From IMG/VR virus record IMGVR_UViG_3300024520_004479, positions 1 to 23,957 of that record: 23,957 nt of DNA; one strand, written 5' to 3'. Shown here one piece after another: positions 8,709 to 17,800 of this stretch (positions are counted from its first letter, which is position 1; every line of letters starts with the position of its first letter). Origin of the DNA: a virus. The position numbers and the translations under genes were made by a program. The notes under the pieces were generated by a model that saw only the letters and a program-made list of their open reading frames with translations, had not been told where the DNA came from and did not search any database.

Positions 8709-9448
8709 TGGCCCAGGACACCAAGCGGGACCGCCAAGACCGCCTGCTGGGGAGAGGCATCGAGGGGTCTATGTCGCGCTCCGAAAGCCTGGCAGAACAA
8801 GACCCGCGCGGGCGCCGCGGGGCGCAGCGCGAGCTAGACTTCGGCCAGCGCTTCGACCCGGCTCAGTTCTCGCTCGACTCCAACGGTCGCGTGAGCCTGC
8901 GGCTACAAGACAGGCCGCGCACGCGCACCGATCACCTGGACTTCGTGAAGCGCCACCACGGGGACGCGAACAACCCCACTGTCATCGACAACTCAGCCGC
9001 GGCCGGCAACGCGGTCTATGCGTCGGTGGTCGAGGCATTTGCCACGGGCGAGTACCTCTTCATGGTTTGGCCGTTCCCGGGGGACATCGACCTGGGCCGC
9101 CCGGTGCTGCTCGACCTGGGGGTGGTTGAGCGCTCAGACACGGCCGGGGCCGCGCTCAAGATGAGTTGGGACTTGGCGCTGTGGTCCTGGGCGAAGGGCG
9201 AGACCTTGACGCGCGCGGCGGACAAGACTTTGCAGGTGGTGGACCAGGCCCTACCGGCCAGCCCCCTCCTGCGCGATGTCGACCAGCGGGTGCCGTTCAC
9301 TATCCCCGCCGGGACGCTCTTGCCGGGCAGCCTGAGCCTCAAGATGAAGCTGACGCGGCAGGCGGCGACCGGGACTGACCCGCTCGGCATCGCCGTGCAC
9401 GAGATCCTGCTCACCTACGGGGTGCGCGACTACCACACACACGAGTAA
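8708..9448 (+). CDS. Unknown virion protein, beta-rich C-terminus
   Basis: A 246-residue protein whose ATG overlaps the nozzle stop by one base (TGATG). The first 80 residues are highly charged and probably disordered. The C-terminal two thirds (about 95-246) alternate short hydrophobic strands and glycine turns, for example YASVVEAFATGEYLFMVWPF and LPGSLSLKMKLTRQA, and suggest a beta-sandwich. I do not recognise the family. Its position between the nozzle and the ejection proteins is one where podoviruses may encode a tail-tip accessory, a short fibre adaptor or a carbohydrate-binding knob. It contains no catalytic motif that I can see. It is a real gene by coupling, codon use and a clean stop. 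Confidence 0.6.
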   Translation: MAQDTKRDRQDRLLGRGIEGSMSRSESLAEQDPRGRRGAQRELDFGQRFDPAQFSLDSNGRVSLRLQDRPRTRTDHLDFVKRHHGDANNPTVIDNSAAAGNAVYASVVEAFATGEYLFMVWPFPGDIDLGRPVLLDLGVVERSDTAGAALKMSWDLALWSWAKGETLTRAADKTLQVVDQALPASPLLRDVDQRVPFTIPAGTLLPGSLSLKMKLTRQAATGTDPLGIAVHEILLTYGVRDYHTHE

Positions 9449-9452
9449 CGCC

Positions 9453-10043
9453 ATGGGACTACTTGGAGGCTTGGGGGGGATCATTGGCGGCATCGCCGGT
9501 GCCAACAAGGAGAAGTCGTTTACGAGCGGCGCCATGGGCGCCCAGGCGAGCGCCATCGCGGGGATGCTCGGCTTCCAGAAGGCCGGGATGCAGTTCTCGC
9601 AGGAGGAGTACGAGAAGGCGCTCGGCGAGCTCGAGAGCGTTGGGCCGGCCATGCGCACCGAACTACTGGCGCGCGAGAAGGCTGGCCTGGGGGCTGAGAC
9701 GGCCAACGCCCTGGGGACTGGCCTGACGGGCACAACCGCCCTGAGTGGACGGCTGCGCGGTGCACGGGCCGACACGCAGCGCAACCTGGCTGGGCTTGAG
9801 GAGGGGCTGGCTGGGGCGCGGTCATCCCTGCACGCGGCGCGCAGCAGCCAGATCTACCAGCAGTACATCGACCGGGCGAACATCCGCCAGCGCACCAAGT
9901 TCGACCCGTTCCTGGAGAACTTCCAGTTCGGGCAGATCGGCGCGGCGGGGGCAGCGGGGGGCGCGGGTATCGGCGGGTTCCTCGACAAGGAAGGCGGGGG
10001 CAAAATCTCCGGCTTCCTCGAGGGCATCTTCGACTTCATCTAG
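9453..10043 (+). CDS. Small glycine-rich internal virion (ejection) protein
   Basis: A 196-residue protein beginning 4 bases after the previous stop. It has a hydrophobic glycine-rich N-terminus (GLLGGLGGIIGGIAGA, residues 2-17), a central helical region rich in Ala, Glu and Gln (about 40-150), and a glycine-rich tail (GAAGAAGGAGIGGFLD) ending in a hydrophobic FLEGIFDFI. This composition, size and position match the smallest of the three ejection proteins of T7-like phages (gp14 type), which inserts in the outer membrane during infection. Sequence identity to T7 gp14 is not claimed. The two following genes would be the partner proteins. Confidence 0.62.
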   Translation: MGLLGGLGGIIGGIAGANKEKSFTSGAMGAQASAIAGMLGFQKAGMQFSQEEYEKALGELESVGPAMRTELLAREKAGLGAETANALGTGLTGTTALSGRLRGARADTQRNLAGLEEGLAGARSSLHAARSSQIYQQYIDRANIRQRTKFDPFLENFQFGQIGAAGAAGGAGIGGFLDKEGGGKISGFLEGIFDFI

Positions 10044-10052
10044 GGCGACCAC

Positions 10053-11846
10053 ATGGCTCAGATCTTCGACCATCGACCGAAGACGCGCGGCGCCGGGCCG
10101 GGAATGGGCACGCTTGGCGCCGTCGGTGTTGGGCTGTCCGCCGCTCGCGGCATCGAGCAGGAGGAGCAGTCCCTCGCCGCCAACAAGGCGGAAGCCAAGC
10201 GCCGCGAGACGGAGTTCCAGCACAAGCAGTCCCTCTACGGCGAGGAGGCCGAGATCATGCAGCTGCGCCTCCAGGAGGCCAAGCGGGTCTCGGAGGAGGG
10301 CGCGGCGGTGCGCGGCTTTGGGCGGGAGGCGGTCTCCGTGGAGTTCTTCACGGCGGACGGGAGGATGAACCCCGAGATCGCGTCCCAGCTCACACCTGAG
10401 CAGCAGGCGTCCGCGGAGCGCTGGAACCAGGATCCCAACATCCCGGCTGAGTTCCTCAACGACAAGCTCGAGGAGTGGCAGAACGAGGCTGAGCTCAAGG
10501 ACCTCATGGGTCAGTGGGAGGAGTTCGCCCGGCGCGCAGAGTCCATCAGCGGTACCGGCGCTGCGGAGGGCTCGGGCGGCCGAGGCCCCCTCTCCGACGG
10601 CATTGAGGAACTCGTGCTCCAGGCCAAGCAGGATCCGAGCCGGGAGAACCTCGCCAAGCTCACGCTCGAGCTGCACGAGATGGAGCGCCAGGCCCTCGTG
10701 GAGCAGCGGGCTCAACGGGGCTGGGAGCGGGCCCAGGCCCGGCAGGATGAGCTGATCTCAGCCGATGGAGCCACCCTCCCCAAGCCCGACGATGACAACT
10801 ACGAGGACTACGTCGACCTGATGACGGACATCGACTCCTCGGTGACCACCATCAAGCACCCGGTCACGGGCGAGATCATCCCCAAGGATTACGACGCCCT
10901 CATCGACCGCCTGAGCTACTACCTAAATCCGAATATCGCCGAGGCCGCCAAGACCAACATCGCCAACAGGGTCAAGCGCCAGGTCGAGATGCGGGAGTCG
11001 AACCCCGAGGTGTACGCGCGGCTCGCCCAGCAGTACGGCAACGGCGAGGTGCCGATGCGGGCGTTCGCTCGGGCGGCACAGGACCACGAGCTGCGCGCTG
11101 GCGTGGGGGATAGCTTGGTGGGTCGGGCGCGTGCCGGGATGGGCGATCCCGGGCAGGACCCGCTGGCGGCTGGGCCCTCTGCGGTTGGCGGGCCTGCGGG
11201 CCTGCAGGGCGCGCTCCAGGATCGATCGGGCGGCGGGACCTTGGAACAGCCCGCAGCTGGTGGCGGCGCCCCACCGTCCCCGGCTGTCCAGGGCGCGCCG
11301 ACCGACTCCGCGGCCACGCTCCAGGGCATTCGAGAGGGGATCGAGTCGGGCGAGCTGCCGCCGCTCTCGGAGACCCGCAAGCTGCCCGATAGCGTCCTCG
11401 ACGAGCTGATCCAGATGGGCGAGGGCGGGGCATCCAGGTCTGACCTGGCCGCAAAGTTGGCCGTGAATGGCGCAGAGCCGGACTCGGTTGCGGTAGCCGA
11501 GCAGCTCGAGAAGCGGAGGGCGCACCACGAGAAGGCCGCGAAGAAGGAGGCTGACAAGGCGGCCGGCCAGGAGAAGCACAGGGCGAGCCAGAGGAAGCGG
11601 GACTGGTCGAAGTTGTCCGCCATGGTCCACCGTGTCCAGCCTGGGAAGACCGGCTGGGCGGGCAGGCGCTTTCTGTCCCGCCAGGTGCAGAAGCGGGCCA
11701 AGGAGCTCGGCATCCCCCTGAGCAAAGAGGGCTACGAGCGGCTGCTGCGGGACGCCGGCCTGGACCCCAAGGATCCCGTGCTGCGCTTCCACTACGAGCG
11801 GCCCGCGCCGGACCCCGAGCGAGCCAGGGACCACAAGGACGGCTAG
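10053..11846 (+). CDS. Large helical internal virion protein (gp15-like position)
   Basis: A 597-residue, mainly helical, charged protein starting 9 bases after the previous stop. Residues about 33-80 and 130-240 have coiled-coil character. About 360-420 is a Gly/Pro/Ala-rich linker. About 486-520 is very basic (for example KAAKKEADKAAGQEKHRA), followed by a compact C-terminal part with RVQPGKTGWAGRRFLSRQVQ. No enzyme motif was seen. It sits between a gp14-like small protein and a giant protein, the order of T7 internal core genes, whose middle protein forms a periplasmic tube. The basic segment could contact DNA in the capsid. The function is inferred from order and architecture only. Confidence 0.58.
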   Translation: MAQIFDHRPKTRGAGPGMGTLGAVGVGLSAARGIEQEEQSLAANKAEAKRRETEFQHKQSLYGEEAEIMQLRLQEAKRVSEEGAAVRGFGREAVSVEFFTADGRMNPEIASQLTPEQQASAERWNQDPNIPAEFLNDKLEEWQNEAELKDLMGQWEEFARRAESISGTGAAEGSGGRGPLSDGIEELVLQAKQDPSRENLAKLTLELHEMERQALVEQRAQRGWERAQARQDELISADGATLPKPDDDNYEDYVDLMTDIDSSVTTIKHPVTGEIIPKDYDALIDRLSYYLNPNIAEAAKTNIANRVKRQVEMRESNPEVYARLAQQYGNGEVPMRAFARAAQDHELRAGVGDSLVGRARAGMGDPGQDPLAAGPSAVGGPAGLQGALQDRSGGGTLEQPAAGGGAPPSPAVQGAPTDSAATLQGIREGIESGELPPLSETRKLPDSVLDELIQMGEGGASRSDLAAKLAVNGAEPDSVAVAEQLEKRRAHHEKAAKKEADKAAGQEKHRASQRKRDWSKLSAMVHRVQPGKTGWAGRRFLSRQVQKRAKELGIPLSKEGYERLLRDAGLDPKDPVLRFHYERPAPDPERARDHKDG

Positions 11847-14800
11847 GTGCCCCAGGATCCACACCCCCTCGACCGATTCCTCTCCGGGTTCGGTGCTGCC
11901 CAGCCCGAGGCTGCATCGCCAGCCCCGGCGATGGCCACACAGGATCCCGCTGGCGGGGGCCACCCCCTGGACCGCTTCCTGGCGGGCGAGCCCGTCGACC
12001 AGGCGAGGGCCGACCGAGTCGGCTTCCTCGAGGCCGCCACGACGACGACCTTCGGCGAGCGCAAGGGCCTGTGGGACTGGGTCCCGTTCCTCGCCACGGG
12101 GCGTGAGGGCATCGGCTGGGTTGATATGTACCGGTCGGCCGACGCCTTCAACGGCGGCACGGCCACGGGCGAGCAGCGTGAGATGCTCGAGCAGTTCCTC
12201 GACTACCACGCTCGGGAGCGCGGCTTCGGGGGCAGGGTCGGTGAGATCGCGGGCGACCTGCCCACCTTCGCCGTGGAGTTCGGCGCGGGCCTGGGTCTCG
12301 CCAAGCTGATCGGCCAAAAGGCCATGACGACGGCCGCCGGGAAGGGTCTCCAAAAGGCCCTGACCAAGATGGCTCAGTCGAAGATCGGGACGGCCCTCGA
12401 GCACAACGCGGCCAGCAGAACGGCCGGCAAGCTGATGAAGGCGGGAGCCTCGGGCGTGGCGGTCGGGATCGTGAGCGAGCTCCCCCGGGCCCCCTGGGGC
12501 CGGGTCATGGCCAACGCCAGGCGGCTCCAGTTCCAGCGCCGGTTCCAGCTAGACCGGGAGACGGCTGGGGCTCTGACTATTGAAGTCATGGCCGGCGAGC
12601 AGTCCCTCGTGGACGTTCTGCCGACCGCGATCCTGGACGAGCTGATCGAGTACGGGTCGGAGATGACGGGCGCGGCCATCCCGTTCGTGTCCAAGATCGA
12701 CGCCCTGCACGACGACATACTGGCGTTCTTCTTCTCGAAGCACGGGGTCGAGGCGGGGCGCAAGTTCTTCGGCAAGCACGGCATCGGGGGCGTCTTCTCG
12801 GAGATCGGCGAGGAGTACCTGGGTGGCGCGACCAGGGAGACAATCGGCGCGCTGGGCGGCCCCGAGGAGTTCAAGGGCAGCCTGCCGGACACCCTCGGGC
12901 AGACCCTCGAGATGTATGTCGCATTTGGCCTGCGGGGCGGGGTCGGCACCGCCAAGGGCATCTGGGGGGATGGGGTTGAGGCTACCCGCCAGAGGGCCCG
13001 TGAGGACCAGATCCGCACCGGGATCACCGAGCAGTACGCGAAGATGGGCCTCGAGGGCGAGGAGCTCGAGCGGCGGGTCGAGTTCGACATGGAGGCCCTG
13101 CGCAACGCCAAGTCGCTCGAGGAGGCCAACGCCGAGCAGGACGCCGAACAGGACACGGCGATCACCGAGGAGGAGATCGAGGCCCTCGAGGGGCTGGAGC
13201 CGGAGGACGCTGAGGAGATCCTGCGTGGCAAGGGCCTGGTGCCCACGGAGGAGGAATCCGCCGAGGTGGTCGAACCGGAAGAAGAAACGGTCGAACCCGT
13301 CGAGGGGGCCGAAACTTCCGAGGAATTAAGGGGACAGGAAGCGGAAGAGGTGCCCATCGAGGAGGGCCCCGAGGCGGTCGTTACCGAAGCCGAACAAGAT
13401 CAACCCCAAATCGAGCCCTCTGAGCGCGCGGAGGGGGGGGTCGCCCCAGCAGAACAGGAACCCCCGGACTCCGGGCCAACCAAACCTCCCGCCGAGGCCG
13501 AAAGTCGTGGCCCAGAGGAGACGGGGGTTCCTCCTTCCGCCGAGGCGGAGGAGGAGGAGCCCGACCCCGCCGCGCCGCCCGAGGGCGCCACCGACGCGAT
13601 GCTCCGGCACGGGGACGAGAGCGCCGTCGGCGAGGAGTCGTCCGTCGTCCTGCCCACCGGCAAGTCGATCCCGGCGGCCTACGTCCTGGCCGAGGCCGAG
13701 CTGCTCACCCCCTCGCACGACCCCAGGCGGGGGTTCCGCAAGAACGAGGGCGGGGACGAGAACGAGCGCCCCTACGAGGACCCCACGGAGGGCGCCGCGT
13801 CACGGCAGACCGTCCAGGACATCGCGGCCAAGCTGGACCCCCGGCTCCTGCTCACCGACTCCCCGACAGCCGTGGATGGCCCCCCCATCGTCAACCGCTG
13901 GGGCGTGGTCCTGGGCGGCAACGCGCGCACGATGGCCATGCAGCTGGTCTACGGCGTGGGTGGGGAGGCCGCGGAGAAGTACCGGGCCGCGCTCCGAAAG
14001 GCGGCCAAGCGATACGGGTTTACGCCCGCGGACCTGGATGCCTTCACCAACCCGGTGCTGGTGCGCGAGGTCGCCGCCGGGCACGAGGGGGCCCCGGGCG
14101 AGCTGTCCCGGGTCCTCAATCAGGCCCTCACGACCCCCAAGACGGCCACGACCGACGCGGTCTCGAGGGGGCGCTCGATCAACCCCGCGGCGGCCAGCTC
14201 CATCGCGGACACCCTGGGCGAGGACACCCTGGGCAAGGCCCTGGGCAACCCCATCAAGGCCCGGTCGCTCCTGCAGGCTCTCGTGCGGGCCGGCGCGTTC
14301 GTCGAGGCCGACCTGTTCGAGCTCACCGACCCCAAGGGGGCCCTCACCAAGGCCGGCCGGGCCGTGGTCGAGGAGACCCTCCTGGGGGCCGTGGTGACCG
14401 ATGTGCGCGCCCTGGCGTCCCTGGCGCCTGGGCACCGCAACAAGCTGATCGCGGCCCTGCCGGGGCTGGTGCTGCTCAAGGCTGCCTGGCCCGCCTTCGC
14501 CGAGCACCTGGTGGAGACCGCTGACGCCCTGGCTTCCCTGCGCCAGTCCAAGCAGCGCATGAGCGAGGCCCTGCGCCAGCAGACGATCGAGGACGAGTCC
14601 TGGAAGCTGAACCCCGTGGCCGTGATGCTGGCCAACGCCCTGAGGGACCTGGGGCCGCGGCAGTTCGCCTCCAAGGCGTCAGAGGCCGCTCAAGCCGCCC
14701 AGGAGTCCTCCAGCGGGCAGGGTGGGCTGTTTGAGGGCTCGGTGCCTACGGACCCCTGGGAGGCGCTCAGGGGCGTGTTTGGCCAATGGGAGACAGACCT

Positions 14801-17800
14801 GCCCGACGGCGGCGCAGCGACCATGGGCAGCCCGGGGCCCAGCCGGGAAGCTATGACGGCCCGGCGCGCCGCTCGGGCCAGGCGAAGCGGCGGAACGGCA
14901 CTCGGGTCCCCAGGCGCTTCCGGCAAGACTGCCGGCAAGCCGCCCCCGGGGGGCAGGGGCAAGACGGAGCCGAGCACCATGACCGGCGTGGGCGCGCTCC
15001 CCGCCGGAGACTCCCGCGTCGAGCGCACCCACGCCGTCCTGCGCAAGTTCGGGATCCTGGGCCGGGACGACCCCATCGCCATCGCCAGGACCATGGAGGA
15101 CGCGCGTGACGCCGCCGAGGGAATCGGCGAGGTCGACCTGCGGGGCCGCGACAACCTGTACGCCATCATCATCGACCTGGCGCGCCGCTTCGGCCTGGGC
15201 CAGCCCGGGGTCGGCAAGGACAAGCTGCTGCGCAAGTGGGCGGCCGGCTTCTACCAGACCGACACGTCGGCCATCCGCCTCCGCAAGGCCAGTTTCATCT
15301 CGACCTACTTCCACGAGCTCGGGCACCACCTGCACAAGGTCATGTTCCCGCGGCGGGGCAAGCGCAAGGACCCTGAGACGGGTAAGATGACCGTCCCGGC
15401 CCTGCCGTTCCAGCTCAGCGGCAAGGACTTCCCAAAACAGTGGCGTCCCGGCCTGATCCAGCTTGGGCGCGACCTGTACGGCGACCGGAAGCCCGCGGCC
15501 GGGTATGCCGCCGAGGGCTGGGCCGAGGTGGTCCGCTTCCTCGTCACCGACCCCGCGCACCTGGAGGCCCGCGCCCCGGCGCTGTACCAGGACGTGGCCG
15601 GAACGCTCCAGGGCAAGCACCCCGAGACATGGATCGTCCTGCAGGAGGCCCGGCAACGTTTCCGCGCGTGGCTGGTGGGGTCCGATAAGAACCCCGTCGG
15701 GGGGTTCGTTCAGCGTGGAAAACCCTCCCGGTCGAAGGGCCGCACGCGGCGGGACCGCTGGACGATGGACTGGTTCGACCGTCGCGTCCGCGTCCGCACC
15801 GCGCTCGAGGACATGGGGGTCATGGACAAGATCCCTTTTCACGAGAACCCCTACTGGATGATGCGGCGCGTCGAGGGGCACACCTCGGGCGACCTCAAGC
15901 TGGCCGTGGAGCGCGGAACCTGGGACCCCGCCGACCCAACCAAGGCGCGTACGGGCAAGTCCCTCCACGAGATTTTCGAGCCGGTCAAGGACACGCTCGA
16001 GCTCTGGGAGGACTACGCCATCGCGCGGCGTGTGCTCGAGAAGCGCGACCAGGGCTTCGAGGTGCTCCCCTCGGACCCTCGCGCCGAAGTAACCGCCGGC
16101 AAGAAGCTCGAGGACTTCATCGCCGAGATGGAGGCGCTGCACCCCGAGTTCTCGACCGTGCACGCGGGCTTCCAGGAGTTCAACAAGTGGCTGATGACCG
16201 AGTATTCGGTTCACCACCAACTCCAAACGCCAGAAGCCGCGAAGCTGATCGTCGCCAAGAACCGCGAGTACATCCCGTTCAGGTACGCGGCCACCGACGA
16301 CGCGCTGCGCAAGGCCGGCGGCCGGACGGGCTCGTTCGTCAATCTAGGCACAGGCGTCTCCTGGTTCAAGAACAGCCAGGGCGAGCCGCTGCTCCCACCG
16401 CTGCCCGCGTTCATGGCGCAGCTCGAGGGCATCATCGGTCGCGCGCACCACAACGCGGCATCGCGCGCCCTGCTGACCCTCGCCGACAACCCCGACCTGA
16501 ACGACCGTAGCGCTCGGTGGTTCCAGCGCATCGAGCGGCCGATCGAGGGCTTCAAGGCCAAGGGTGACCAGCTCTCAGCCGAAGTCATGAGGCAACTCGG
16601 CATCACGGAGTCCGGCGGCAAGCTGAGCGTCCCAGGGGAGCTCGCCGGCATGGACGAGGGCGAACTGACCACCCTGATCGAGATGATCGAGAACTTCGAG
16701 GATGCGACGTTCTGGAAGCCGAGCAACGACGTGGATGAGGCGCGCGGCGTCGTGCGCATCCTTGTGAAGGGTAAACCGCAGTTCTACCAGGTGAACGGAG
16801 AGGGCGGGGACCTGCTGCTCTGGGAGACCCTGCGCGGCTTCTACTCGCCCGCCCAGGCCGAGGGGTTCGCCCGCATCGCCACGATGCCGGCGGCGCTGCT
16901 GCGCGCGGGGGCCACGCAGAACAACATCAGCTTCGGGCTCATGAACGTCGTGCGCGACGTGTGGCAGGCGCTCACGCTGACAACGACGATGCTCAAGAAC
17001 CCGAGCCAGATCAGCAGCCGCCTGCTGGGAATCCGGGAGGCGTTCGTCGCGGGAGACTGGTCGGCGCTGTACCAGGCCAGTGGCGCGGACATGGAGGGCC
17101 TCTTCGGGGCCCCCTACTGGAACGAGAAGGAGCGCAAGCTCGACCTAGCGGTATCCTTCGACGAGTCCGGCTTGCTGCGCCCGGAGTCGCGCGCCCACCT
17201 CAAGGCCGGCCGTGTCTTCAAGGCCGCGCTATCCGGGCGCATCGCCACGGCGATCGGGCAGGGCAAGCCCGTCAAGGCCGCGTTCGAGGCCAGCCTGCTG
17301 CCCCTGGCTGGCCGCCTGAACACCCGGCTCGAGCGCATGACCCGCCTGGGCGAGTTCATCGTCCGCTACCGCCAGGCGCAGAGCGAGGGCCTCTCGTCCG
17401 AAGCCGAGGCGCTGGCCATCTCGGGACACGCATCCGCGAACATCACGCTCGATTGGACCAAGGGCGGCCGGCACGCCAAGGTCGTCAACCAGTACATCCC
17501 CTTCTTCAACGCGGCCCTGCTCGGGCCCGCTCGGATCGCGGAGCACCTGGCCGGGGCCGCCAAGAAGGGCCCGGGTCACCTGCTGGGCGCCTTCGCGCGA
17601 ATCTCTAGCTTCATGATCCTGCCGTCGGTGCTGATGTTCCTGATGGTCTGGGACGACGACGAATACTGGAACATCGACCAGAAGAAGCGCGACCGCTACT
17701 GGTACTTCCCGACGGGGCGTTCGGACGCGGGAGCCAAGACGTACCTGCGCCTGCCGAAGCCTTATGGGCTCGCCACCTGGTCAATTCTGGCCGAGCGATC

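Noticed and set aside
10923-12404. 493-codon minus-strand frame across the ejection-protein junction
   Set aside because: It spans the boundary of two real plus-strand genes and shows no recognisable domain or start signal.
14679-16226. 515-codon minus-strand frame inside the giant gene
   Set aside because: It covers the ParB/metallopeptidase coding region in antisense; composition is typical of GC-driven shadow frames.
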